DNA of 64,000 bases. It comes from Blastopirellula sp. J2-11. Lineage in GTDB: Bacteria; Planctomycetota; Planctomycetia; Pirellulales; Pirellulaceae. Below are positions 1 to 8,399 of this stretch, piece after piece. Position 1 is the first letter of the stretch. Every line of letters begins with the position of its first letter. The position numbers and the translations under genes are program-made. A model generated the notes under the pieces. The model was not told the origin of the DNA, ran no database searches, and was given only the letters and a program-made list of their open reading frames with translations. The DNA lies in assembly GCF_024584705.1 (NCBI RefSeq), contig NZ_CP097384.1:4278001-4342000 (forward strand). Direction: 5' to 3'.

Positions 1-88
1 GAGCCACCGTCTCTCACTCCCCCTTTCATAAAGTCCATTTCATTTTTCATTTCGACCCCTGTGGTCCATTCTTTTCAGGAGGGTCTGT

Positions 89-1054
89 ATGATCCGTTTC
101 TATTTTCACGAGAGAAGGTCTGGGTTTACGCTGGTTGAATTGCTGGTTGTCATTGCAATCATCGGCGTGCTCATTGGGTTGCTGCTTCCGGCGGTGCAGC
201 AGGCTCGAGAAGCGGCGCGACGGATGCAATGCTCGAACAACCTCAAACAAATTGGGTTGGCCTTACATAACTACCACGACACCTACCGCGCGTTTCCGGC
301 CGGCTATATCATGGATCTCGTCAGCGGCCCTGAAAAGCCTTCCTACGGCTGGGCGGTCGCCCTTCTTCCATATATTGAACAACATAACCTCTACGACGCG
401 TTAGCTCCTCATCAACCTCGATCTTTAGCAGAGGTTTATGTCAGCGGAGCTTCCGACGCTGACAAGAAGTTGCTAGGAACCAGAATCGAAGGATATCGTT
501 GTCCTTCCGACATCACGGCGGATCTAAATGATTTGGTGAAATTTGGTCAGCCCGAATACTTTGATCTCGGAACATCGAACTACGTCGCCATCTCTGGCGA
601 TGGTACATCTCCTCATATTGATTCTTGGTCAACTCCCATAAAGCCCGTGGACGGCATGGGTATGTTTTGGGGGAACAGCTATCTCTCATTTCGAGACATG
701 ACCGATGGCTCTTCGAACGTCGTTCTCGTCAGCGAACGAGATGGGGGGCCTACGGCGAAAGACAACGGAACGTTCATGGCCGCGGTTTGGGCAGGCAACG
801 GTCGACAGAATTACAACTCGGATTACGCCGCAGGACGCTGTTTGGGGAGAGCGGCGTTTGGAATTAACCGAGACTACGACGCACTCAATTCGTTGGGAAA
901 CCAAGGAAAGGGTGTTTCCAGCTTGCATCCAGGCGGCGTTCTGGCCGTCTGGGGGGATGGATCTGTCCACTTTTTGTCAGAGAACATCAATATCACTACG
1001 GTCTTCGAACCGCTTTGCCGCCGTGCCGATGGTGTCGTGATCGGAGAATACTAA
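89..1054 (+). CDS. DUF1559 prepilin-like protein
   Basis: 321 aa. The N-terminus carries a type IV prepilin/pseudopilin signal (GFTLVELLVVIAIIGVLIGLLLP) split here as GFTLVELLVV then IAIIGVLIGL, preceded by basic residues. It is followed by the QQAREAARRMQCSNNLKQIG block and a C-terminal HPGGVLAVWGDGSVHF block, both hallmarks of the planctomycete DUF1559 (SBP_bac_10-type) family. Known biology: prepilin peptidase would cut before the Phe, leaving a membrane-anchored, surface or periplasmic protein; the role of the family is unknown. The start is well supported by an AGGAGGG ribosome site at 77-83. A small lipoprotein gene follows in the same direction, as in the second DUF1559 locus at 24775. 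Planctomycete genomes usually hold many paralogues. Confidence 0.93.
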   Translation: MIRFYFHERRSGFTLVELLVVIAIIGVLIGLLLPAVQQAREAARRMQCSNNLKQIGLALHNYHDTYRAFPAGYIMDLVSGPEKPSYGWAVALLPYIEQHNLYDALAPHQPRSLAEVYVSGASDADKKLLGTRIEGYRCPSDITADLNDLVKFGQPEYFDLGTSNYVAISGDGTSPHIDSWSTPIKPVDGMGMFWGNSYLSFRDMTDGSSNVVLVSERDGGPTAKDNGTFMAAVWAGNGRQNYNSDYAAGRCLGRAAFGINRDYDALNSLGNQGKGVSSLHPGGVLAVWGDGSVHFLSENINITTVFEPLCRRADGVVIGEY

Positions 1055-1188
1055 GTTTCTTCCGCTGGAAGCAACAACTACTCCGGCGCCGCCTAGTCAC
1101 TCGATGTACTCAGAATCGCTTCCCAGTCCTTCGACTGCCAAGCGGGATCAAGCGTTCTCCATTGATACATCCCTCCCAAGAAACGGAA

Positions 1189-1605
1189 ATGTTCGCGATG
1201 AACCGAAACCATATCGTTTTGCTCGTTCCTGGAATGCTGCTCCTCTGTTTTACTGGCTGTTGGAAAGGGGACATCGGGACCGTGGAAGGAACTCTTCAAG
1301 TTGATGGAAAGCCGATGGGCGGCTTCTATGTCTATTTCATTCCTGCTGACGGAACTGCCGAAGCCATGGGAGGCGTCATCGGCGACGGAAGCTACAAGCT
1401 GACGTATGGCCGCGGAGACGATCGGATCCCTGTCGGTGAGTATCGGGTTTATGTTCAGGCAACAGAATTTATTGACAACGTCTCGATGCCGAAGGTAAAA
1501 CTGGAGCGCCAATACACCGATCCCTACGAGACCTCCCTCGTCAAGACGATCGACTATGGTCACAACGTTATCGATCTGGATCTCACTTCAGCCAAAAAGA
1601 AATGA
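1189..1605 (+). CDS. Small lipoprotein following DUF1559 gene
   Basis: 138 aa. I chose ATG 1189 (ATG 1198 is also possible) because it gives a clean lipoprotein signal, a hydrophobic stretch ending in LCFTGC with the lipidated Cys at residue 24. The open frame upstream to 1015 overlaps the preceding gene and looks non-coding. The mature part (GTVEGTLQVDGKPMGGFYV and on) resembles the carboxypeptidase-regulatory-like/transthyretin-like beta-sandwich lipoproteins often found after DUF1559 genes in planctomycetes. The function is unknown; an envelope location is inferred from the lipobox. It is probably cotranscribed with the DUF1559 gene across a 134-bp gap. Confidence 0.82.
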   Translation: MFAMNRNHIVLLVPGMLLLCFTGCWKGDIGTVEGTLQVDGKPMGGFYVYFIPADGTAEAMGGVIGDGSYKLTYGRGDDRIPVGEYRVYVQATEFIDNVSMPKVKLERQYTDPYETSLVKTIDYGHNVIDLDLTSAKKK

Positions 1606-1843
1606 TCGCTCGGCATGCGGTGGATGTTGGATCCACGTTGTTCCCACAGACATTGCGATAACAATTTGCCACAGGCGGACCAACCGGTCCGCCTGTTCGC
1701 TTGCGCAGACAGGGCCCAGCGCCATGCTCTTATCGCGTCTTCCCAGAAAGAGCATGCTAACGCTATTGACGATGGATACAATGGAGAGTCATTCGCCGCG
1801 ACTCAGTTATCTCGGACATCCATCATTAAACAGGTACAGCACG

Positions 1844-2338
1844 ATGAACTCCCGATTTACACTCTCGCTGGTTTTCGCATTGTGCCTCAGCGTTGCCGGC
1901 GTTCGAGCCGAGGAAGAATCAAGCGAGAAGTCGCAACTGCAGGGCGTCTGGATCTTGTCGCAAGGCGAGGCCAACGGCAAGTCGTTGAACCAACTACTCA
2001 AGGATCGTGGACTCGGTGGACTCCAGATCAAGTTCTCAGACGACCTAATGACGATGACTGGATTTGGCGGCCCCGATCACAAGTGGAAATTTTCTCTCTT
2101 GCCCATGAATCAGCCGCAAGCGATTCGATTGGTCGCCATTGAGACGCAAGGCAAAACGCCACAAGGAACAACTCTGACCGGCATCTACGCGATCGAAAAG
2201 GACGTGCTCAAACTCTGTTTACCAGCTGATTCGACCGTAGATCCGCCCAAGAAATTTGAGGCCCCCAGCGGATCTCGTTATTCGATGTTGACGCTGAAAC
2301 GCCAATCCAAAGAGGACGAATCGCGCGCCGAGCCATGA
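1844..2338 (+). CDS. TIGR03067-type secreted protein
   Basis: 164 aa. ATG 1844 gives a typical Sec signal peptide (MNSRFTLSLVFALCLSVAG, then VRAEE with an A-X-A-like cleavage site). The mature part opens with LQGVWILSQGEANGKSL, the usual start of the TIGR03067 domain found in many planctomycete paralogues, where LQGTW-like and late GIYAIEKDVLKLCL-like strands recur. The longer open frame back to 1556 has no signal sequence and overlaps the previous gene. Function is unknown; it is presumably exported. The family is a small lipocalin-like beta fold by analogy, which is inference. Confidence 0.8.
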   Translation: MNSRFTLSLVFALCLSVAGVRAEEESSEKSQLQGVWILSQGEANGKSLNQLLKDRGLGGLQIKFSDDLMTMTGFGGPDHKWKFSLLPMNQPQAIRLVAIETQGKTPQGTTLTGIYAIEKDVLKLCLPADSTVDPPKKFEAPSGSRYSMLTLKRQSKEDESRAEP

Positions 2339-2388
2339 TCGGAAGCAACGCCATGGAGTTCGAGTGGTTGAAGTGGTAGCCTCCCGCA

Positions 2389-2919
2389 GTGACCGCATGC
2401 GTGTTACCTGGATTGCGGTCCTCACCTGATCCTATTTCTCCCCTGCGTGAATTCGTCTTGCCTGAGCGACGACCATCTCAATTCTCGATCTTGGCGGTTC
2501 TGAAATTGCTCACCGTCCTGGCGCTGATTCTTTCGATAGTTCCTATCTCCCCAGGGTACTACTGGATCGTTGTGTTGGCGGCAGCGGCAATCGGTATTTT
2601 TCTGGCCGAGCACTTCCCTCAACCGAAGTCATGGCAGATCTTTTTCCTGTTGATTTTCCCTTCGCTATTCGCTGGAATCACGACAATCTGGCCGCAGCTC
2701 ACTGCCAGCGAGCCTGCAGCGCTCGATGAAGTAGCACTGCTGTTTCTACTGGGGTTCCTGATCGGCGTCGTCCCCGTCGCGCTGTCCGTCGTGGCGCTTG
2801 GCGTCTTCTCGTCGATCGTCCACCGATTTACGGGGATCCGGCTCCTCAAGTTCGAGTGGGGACTTGCTGCGGAGACGCACTCAGCCGGAGAACAAGCCGC
2901 GGAACGCGAGCCGGAATAG
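2389..2919 (+). CDS. Hypothetical multi-pass membrane protein
   Basis: 176 aa from a GTG at 2389; a TTG at 2458 would also keep all membrane segments, so the start is uncertain. About four hydrophobic helices are visible (roughly residues 36-55, 58-75, 82-100 and 117-142), then a short charged tail ending EQAAEREPE. I recognise no family. It lies 50 bp after the TIGR03067-type gene and converges on the minus-strand glycosyltransferase cluster, with only 18 bp between the stop codons. Coding status rests on the long membrane-like composition and the tight fit between neighbours. Confidence 0.55.
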   Translation: MTACVLPGLRSSPDPISPLREFVLPERRPSQFSILAVLKLLTVLALILSIVPISPGYYWIVVLAAAAIGIFLAEHFPQPKSWQIFFLLIFPSLFAGITTIWPQLTASEPAALDEVALLFLLGFLIGVVPVALSVVALGVFSSIVHRFTGIRLLKFEWGLAAETHSAGEQAAEREPE

Positions 2920-2937
2920 GCTGATCGGGTTGCGCGC

Positions 2938-4512
2938 TCACAGCCAACCCAGATATTGCAGATAGCGATAAATCCAGGGATGACTCCACGGATTGAGCGC
3001 CGGGTAGGCCGCCGACGCTGCTGAAATCGCTAGTAAGATCGTCGCCGTCCAGCGCATCCAACGACGCTGGGCGCACCAATCCGCGGCCGGTTGCAACATC
3101 ACCAGCCAGAGCGGGATCAGCCAAAATAGCCAGCGGAATCCCGAGCAGACCCCGCCGTAGTTGCGATCTTTTAACGGGCGAAACGTGTAAAACAAGATGC
3201 AGACGATGGTGAGCGTCGCCACCAAGATTGCGACGTCGCGCCAGTTGCGATCTTCGCTGCGCAGCAGCATGACGCCGCCGATCACCGACAAGATCCAGAT
3301 CGGCGTCAGCGAGAAAACGCCGTGATGCCCTAGCAACATGTGAAACGCGTAAGTGAGGCGCGACGGTTCGCCCAGATCGACTCCCTTCTTTACGCCTTCG
3401 CGCCAATAGGTATCGGCGTAGTCGTACCAACGATCCCACGAGCGAATCTCGATCCCCTCATTCACTTTTTGCAGCGCCCAGCGACGATCAACCACCGGGT
3501 CATCCAGCACCCAGCGATCATCCGCTGCGCGGACTTGCAGCTCCGGCGTTTCCGAGAGCGTGATCCCCTGCTCTGTAAAGGCGGAACGAACAGCTGCAGG
3601 CACCTTCGCATCGTTCAACTCGCTCGCGGCGTCGGCTGCGACTTCTGCATCGAGCTGAGCAATCGCCGGTCCATCGCTGCGATGCGCGTACGGCGGCTTC
3701 CAACTTCCGTGCGCCCAATAGGTCGTTCCAAACGAAGCGATCGCGATAATCAACGCACCGGGAACGCCGGCCAGCAGCGTTTTGCCGGGCGCTTTGATCA
3801 GCAGCGCCAACCCCAACAAGCCAAGCAGGGACAGCGCCGGCAAGTCATTGGCCGCCGCAAACGCCGACGCCAAGCCGGCGCCAAAAAAGAGCCAACTTTC
3901 GCGGCGGCCATCGATCCAGATCCGCAATGCAAAATCGATCGCCAACATCGCGGCGACCGCGGCGATCAAATGATTGTTGAGCGTGATCGCGAACGTCGTC
4001 AAAAACGTTGCAAACGCCGCCGACGCAATCACAAAAATCTTGCCCCAATCGCTGCGGCCGTAGCGCTCGACCATCGAGACCAACGAGGCGAACATCACCA
4101 GCAGCAAGCCGACATTGGTAATCACCAACATGATCCGCGCGACATAAAACGGATAACCGCCGAGCGACAGCCCCATCACGTTCTTCACCACCCAGTACTC
4201 GCCGGCCAACAACACTGACAACAGCGGCGGCTTGCTCGAGTAATAGTGTCGCTTGCCGTCGGCGCCGACATGATAGACCTTGTCGATCGAATCCCAGCGG
4301 CGATCGGCGATCACGTCATCAATCGCGAACGTCCCGTGATCGACCAGCGAACGAATCGTCGTCCAGCGGCTCCGATCATTGGCGCTCATAAAGGGGTGCT
4401 TGCCATGGTCGGCGCGCATCTGGCCGATGCGGCCGATGATCGAGCCGACGCTCGCGGCGATCAACAGTGCGTAAATCGCCAGGCGTAATTGTCGGTTTGC
4501 GTCGTCGGTCAT
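2938..4512 (-). CDS. GT-C/ArnT-like membrane glycosyltransferase (putative)
   Basis: 524 aa polytopic protein with about 10-11 hydrophobic helices. After the first helix a soluble loop contains an acidic/aromatic stretch and SSKPPLLSVLL, which resembles the KPPL motif of the GT39/ArnT-like GT-C superfamily. A large extracytoplasmic loop (about residues 270-375) separates the N-terminal and C-terminal membrane blocks, as in GT-C enzymes. Such enzymes transfer sugars from polyprenyl-phosphate carriers. The start codon overlaps the stop of the upstream GT2 gene by 4 bp (ATGA), so the two are translationally coupled. The GT2 partner plausibly makes the lipid-linked donor. The family call is moderate; the acceptor is unknown. 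Confidence 0.65.
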   Translation of the reverse strand: MTDDANRQLRLAIYALLIAASVGSIIGRIGQMRADHGKHPFMSANDRSRWTTIRSLVDHGTFAIDDVIADRRWDSIDKVYHVGADGKRHYYSSKPPLLSVLLAGEYWVVKNVMGLSLGGYPFYVARIMLVITNVGLLLVMFASLVSMVERYGRSDWGKIFVIASAAFATFLTTFAITLNNHLIAAVAAMLAIDFALRIWIDGRRESWLFFGAGLASAFAAANDLPALSLLGLLGLALLIKAPGKTLLAGVPGALIIAIASFGTTYWAHGSWKPPYAHRSDGPAIAQLDAEVAADAASELNDAKVPAAVRSAFTEQGITLSETPELQVRAADDRWVLDDPVVDRRWALQKVNEGIEIRSWDRWYDYADTYWREGVKKGVDLGEPSRLTYAFHMLLGHHGVFSLTPIWILSVIGGVMLLRSEDRNWRDVAILVATLTIVCILFYTFRPLKDRNYGGVCSGFRWLFWLIPLWLVMLQPAADWCAQRRWMRWTATILLAISAASAAYPALNPWSHPWIYRYLQYLGWL

Positions 4513-5501
4513 ACAGATTGGTCAGAGCTTGAATCGTGAGGTTTGAGATAGCCGGCGGTCTCCGAGATCGAGTAAGGAGATTGGCCGCGTGAGTTTTGCG
4601 CCGTGATCAGTTCCGCCAGCAAACCGACCATCAAAAATTGCGTCCCTAACAACAGCGCCGTGATCACGTAAAAGATCATCGCCGTTTCATGAATATTGAG
4701 CGGGGTCAGTCCGAGCGCCGGAATCCGAGACAAGCACCACCAGATCGCCAAGACCGTCATCCCCAATCCGCCGAAAGCGAAAAAGGCGAGCCCGATCCCT
4801 CCCAGCAAATGCTGCGGACGCTGTCCAAAGCCGGTGATAAACTTGACCGTCAGCAGATCGAGAAAGCCTTTGAAGATCCGAAAGAAGCCGTACTTCGATT
4901 GACCATGCTGCCGGGCCCGATGTTGAATGACGATCTCGCCGATCTTCCAACCGCGCGCCGAGGCCAACACCGGCACAAAGCGATGCAGTTCGCCGTATAA
5001 GCGAACTTCTTCAAAGATCTCGCGGCGATAGCATTTCATGCCGCAGTTGTGATCGTGCAAACGAACGCCGGTCAGCGTGCTGACCATCCAGTTGAAAATG
5101 CGCGAAGGCAAAACCTTGTGCCAGGGATCATGCCGCACTTGCTTGTAGCCGCTGACGACGTCAAAGCCCTTTTCGATTTGTTCGAGAAAGCGGGGGATCT
5201 CGTGCGGATCATCCTGCAAGTCGGCGTCGAGCGTCATGATCAGTTCGCCGCGGGCCACGCGAAATCCAGCATCCAGCGCCGCAGCTTTGCCAAAATTGCG
5301 GCGAAAGCGAATCGCTTTCACCTGCGGGTCGCTTTCGGCGAGTTCGCGCTCCACTTCCCAAGATGCGTCGCTCGAACCGTCATCGACGAAGATAATCTCC
5401 ATCGGATAGCCGTTCGCAGCGGCGACCTCGGTCAATTCTCGATGCAATTCACGAAGACTATCCGCTTCGTTATAAACGGGGATGACGGCAGAAAGACGCA
5501 A
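4509..5501 (-). CDS. GT2 family glycosyltransferase (DPM1/ArnC-like)
   Basis: About 330 aa. The GT-A fold begins at LSAVIPVYNEADSLREL, followed by FVDDGSSDAS, the DxD motif in TLDADLQDDP, and NCGMKCYRRE: a classical polyprenyl-phosphate glycosyltransferase pattern. Two C-terminal transmembrane helices (GIGLAFFAFGG and YVITALLLGTQFL regions) match the ArnC/GtrB-like architecture. It would transfer a sugar from a nucleotide donor to a polyprenyl phosphate. The start is uncertain: TTG 5501 places the first residues right at the catalytic domain, while ATG 5573 or 5585 would overlap the upstream gene by 35-47 bp. It is the middle gene of a three-gene minus-strand operon. Confidence 0.88.
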   Translation of the reverse strand: MRLSAVIPVYNEADSLRELHRELTEVAAANGYPMEIIFVDDGSSDASWEVERELAESDPQVKAIRFRRNFGKAAALDAGFRVARGELIMTLDADLQDDPHEIPRFLEQIEKGFDVVSGYKQVRHDPWHKVLPSRIFNWMVSTLTGVRLHDHNCGMKCYRREIFEEVRLYGELHRFVPVLASARGWKIGEIVIQHRARQHGQSKYGFFRIFKGFLDLLTVKFITGFGQRPQHLLGGIGLAFFAFGGLGMTVLAIWWCLSRIPALGLTPLNIHETAMIFYVITALLLGTQFLMVGLLAELITAQNSRGQSPYSISETAGYLKPHDSSSDQSV

Positions 5502-5538
5502 AACACTCTCGTTTCGTTTCGAACAGCCAGGGGCCGCG

Positions 5539-6567
5539 TTAGCGAGCAATAGGCGGGGTGGGAACCGAATCATCGACCGCAGCATCGGCTGCTTTGCGTC
5601 GCGAAACGGCAAAAGGCAAGATATATAGAATAATTGAGATTACGATTTCCGCCACCATCCAGCAGACGCGCAGCATCACCGCCGCAACCACGGCGATCGG
5701 CCGGCCAAAGACCGGCGCGGTCAACTGCATCAGGATTAACTCGCGAATCCCAAATCCGCCCGGCAACAGCGAGACGAAGCCGGCGATCATCGCCAGACCG
5801 ACCGCGGCGATCAATAACGGCAGCGCCTCCCAGGGGGTCGCCAAGGTCGCTACTGCGCCGGGAATGGCCTGCATCACCGCCAAATAACTGAGCCCCATCA
5901 AAGACCAGGCCACAAAATAAGCGCCCCAGCCGATCAGCATCAAGCGATAGTTGAGTCCTTCCAGATGTTCTTCCAATCGCGGATTGAGTCGGGTCACGCG
6001 CAAAAAAATCACGACCTTGCGAAAAATCGGCGGCAACGTCGGCACAAAAGCGCACAGGCCCAACACCACCGCCACCGTGATTAAGATCGCCTGCTCACGA
6101 AAAAGAATCGCCAGGATCGCGCCCGAATAGGCGGCGCCCACGGCGACCATCGTCAACGTTTCGATAAACACGGCGACTGCCGCGACCGTTTTCTCGACAT
6201 GCTCTCCCTGCACCAGGCTGGTTCGCAAGACCACTACCATCGCTTTGCCCGGCACATACTTTCCTAAATGCCCGATAAAGAAGGCTCGTACAGCTCGCCC
6301 AAAGGTAGGCCGCTGCCCCAAAGCAAGCAGGACGCAGTACCAATAGGTAGCCATCGGCAGCGAAGCCAGCGCGTAGATAACGCCTGCCGCGACGAGCCAG
6401 CCCCATTGGATTGGCCCGACCGAATCGCCATGGGTGCGCATATCTTGCACGGCGCGATCGACGTTGTACCAAACCCCTGCGACCACCACGAGAAAGATGA
6501 CGATCTTCGCCGCAAGCTTTAGCCAGCTTTTCCAGGAACCTTTCGGCGATGACTCAGACAACGGCAA
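5539..6567 (-). CDS. LPG synthase-like (UPF0104) membrane protein
   Basis: 342 aa with about eight hydrophobic segments. The pattern, including GHLGKYVPGKAMVVVLR near residue 100 and LLPGGFGIRELIL near residue 265, matches the lysylphosphatidylglycerol synthase transmembrane family (PF03706). Members act as lipid flippases or as unidentified membrane factors next to glycosyltransferases; they lack the cytosolic aminoacyl-transferase domain of MprF, as here. It is the first gene of the minus-strand trio with the GT2 and GT-C-like genes, so a role in moving or anchoring a lipid-linked sugar is a reasonable inference. It is divergent from the PerM-like gene, sharing the short region 6568-6727. 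Confidence 0.82.
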   Translation of the reverse strand: MPLSESSPKGSWKSWLKLAAKIVIFLVVVAGVWYNVDRAVQDMRTHGDSVGPIQWGWLVAAGVIYALASLPMATYWYCVLLALGQRPTFGRAVRAFFIGHLGKYVPGKAMVVVLRTSLVQGEHVEKTVAAVAVFIETLTMVAVGAAYSGAILAILFREQAILITVAVVLGLCAFVPTLPPIFRKVVIFLRVTRLNPRLEEHLEGLNYRLMLIGWGAYFVAWSLMGLSYLAVMQAIPGAVATLATPWEALPLLIAAVGLAMIAGFVSLLPGGFGIRELILMQLTAPVFGRPIAVVAAVMLRVCWMVAEIVISIILYILPFAVSRRKAADAAVDDSVPTPPIAR

Positions 6568-6727
6568 ACTCGATTTAGGTAATTCTTACGTAACATTCGT
6601 TGTTTATTCTGTGCCGAAATGGATTTTGCGACAAGCGCAGCTGGCTGCGAGCGAAATTCCGTCTGTTAGAATGCCTCCGATTCCTGAATATCCTCCTTTA
6701 CCATTTCAGACGACGGAACTACTTCGG

Positions 6728-8299
6728 ATGTCTTTGCCAAAAATGTTCTCGTTCTGGGCGCTCTTGGCCATCGTCGGCGTCGCCGCCTTCTTCACCTACC
6801 AGGTGATGTCGATTTTCCTGGTCCCCATGTTTCTCGCCGCGATCCTGGTCGTCATCTTTCGGCCGCTCCACGACTGGATCGTTGAGAAATGCAAGGGTCG
6901 CAACGCTTTAGCGGCCGGTGTGACGACCCTGATCATCCTGTTGATCGTCCTGGCGCCGATGATCGGCATCTTTTCGATGGCGATCAAAGAAACAATCGAC
7001 CTGGTCCGCAGCGACGACCAGCCCAAGGTCGAAGAACGCTTGGACCGACTGCGAAAGCGAATGGGGCTGACGATCCCCAATCCCCCGCTTTACCACCAGA
7101 TCGGTGAAGAGTTGGATAACCTGATCGACACTCCGCCAACGGGGCGATCGGCCGACGCCGCGACTTCGCTGATCACGCAACTGCGCGACGATCTGAACGC
7201 GTATCGCCAAGATTTGGGCGAAACGGCGATTCAAGAAGTCGAAACCGCCCGCGGATCGGACCTGAAAAATCGGGATCAATTGCTCGCAGACGCCCGAGCA
7301 GGGCGCATCGATCCGATCGCAAACCAACTGGCTGACGCGGCGCCAACCTCGCTGATCACCGGCGATGTGATCCAACGCTGGCGAAGCATGTCGGAGGGAA
7401 TCGACCTGGTAAACGCCGAGCTGGGCGAAATCATCGATGCCGTCAAAAAAGAGCAGCTTACCCCTGGTGATTTAATCTTCGCGTCGCGAATGGAAGATGT
7501 GCAAACCTTGTTTCGCCGGCAAACGGTGGAATACCTAGGAGGACAACCGCTGGCGACGGCGCGGCTGTACGCCAATCCCGGCGATCGCGAAGCTTCGCGG
7601 CTGCAATCCCTCGCGATTGATCGGCTCGAAACGATCGTCCTTCCGGTGACCGGCGCCGGAGCTTCGTTCGTCGGCGCATTGATCCTCGGGCTGGGAATCT
7701 TGATTTTGAGTCTGTATTACTTCTTTTTTGACGGCCCCGCGCTCATCAGTGCGGCGATGCGGTTATCGCCGCTGGATGACGAATACGAACGTCAACTGAT
7801 CGAAGAGTTTAGCCAGGTCAGTCGCGCCGTCGTCTTGGCGACCCTGTTATCGGCGCTCGCCCAGGGTTTGTTGGCCGGAATTGGCTTTTGGTTCTGCGGG
7901 CTCGAGTCGGTGTTTCTACTGATGTTTCTGACCATGACGCTGGCGATGGTCCCGTTTTTAGGCGCCGCTTCGGTGTGGGCGCCGGTCAGCGTTTGGCTGA
8001 TTGTTGCCGAAGAAAGATTAGCCGCGGGGGTAGGCTTGGCAATTTACGGGGTTGCCGTTATTTCGCTCGTCGACAACATCATTAAGCCGTTTGTCTTGCA
8101 TGGCCAGTCGAAACTACACCCGTTGCTGGCGCTGCTATCGGTCCTGGGCGGCGTGTCGGCGCTGGGCCCAATCGGAATTTTGGTCGGGCCAATGTTGGTT
8201 GCATTTATGCAAGTTTTGCTGAACATGTTGCGAGGAGAGCTCGTAAAAATGGGCGAAGCGGAGAACGCCAAAGATCCAAACTTGGCGAATTCCTCGTAA
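6728..8299 (+). CDS. AI-2E/PerM family membrane transporter
   Basis: About 523 aa from ATG 6728; ATG 6671 (542 aa) is in frame and neither has a clear ribosome site. Hydrophobic helices near the N-terminus (FWALLAIVGVAAFFTYQV and FLVPMFLAAILVVIF) and a block of C-terminal helices ending in GPIGILVGPMLVAFMQV match the AI-2E transporter/PerM (UPF0118) family, including the late DNIIKPFVLHGQSKLHPL motif. Known members are candidate exporters or Na+/H+ antiporters. Between helices 3 and 4 lies a soluble region of roughly 200 residues, longer than in typical 350-aa members. It is divergent from the glycolipid cluster and followed by a hairpin with a T-run. Confidence 0.88.
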   Translation: MSLPKMFSFWALLAIVGVAAFFTYQVMSIFLVPMFLAAILVVIFRPLHDWIVEKCKGRNALAAGVTTLIILLIVLAPMIGIFSMAIKETIDLVRSDDQPKVEERLDRLRKRMGLTIPNPPLYHQIGEELDNLIDTPPTGRSADAATSLITQLRDDLNAYRQDLGETAIQEVETARGSDLKNRDQLLADARAGRIDPIANQLADAAPTSLITGDVIQRWRSMSEGIDLVNAELGEIIDAVKKEQLTPGDLIFASRMEDVQTLFRRQTVEYLGGQPLATARLYANPGDREASRLQSLAIDRLETIVLPVTGAGASFVGALILGLGILILSLYYFFFDGPALISAAMRLSPLDDEYERQLIEEFSQVSRAVVLATLLSALAQGLLAGIGFWFCGLESVFLLMFLTMTLAMVPFLGAASVWAPVSVWLIVAEERLAAGVGLAIYGVAVISLVDNIIKPFVLHGQSKLHPLLALLSVLGGVSALGPIGILVGPMLVAFMQVLLNMLRGELVKMGEAENAKDPNLANSS

Positions 8300-8336
8300 C
8301 GGCCAGGGATTGCTGTCAAATGTCGCTTTCCTGTTT

Positions 8337-8370
8337 CCGGCATACTAGCTACGATGATGCCGGCATTTTT
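8337..8370 (+). terminator. Probable terminator after PerM-like gene
   Basis: CCGGCAT (8337-8343) pairs with ATGCCGG (8357-8363) across a 13-base loop and is followed by CATTTTT. It lies 38 bp after the transporter stop and 30 bp before the next GTG start, so it would separate the two units or lie in the leader of the second. Confidence 0.5.
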
Positions 8371-8399
8371 ACGCTCGTGCCGTACGAGGAGATGGAAAC

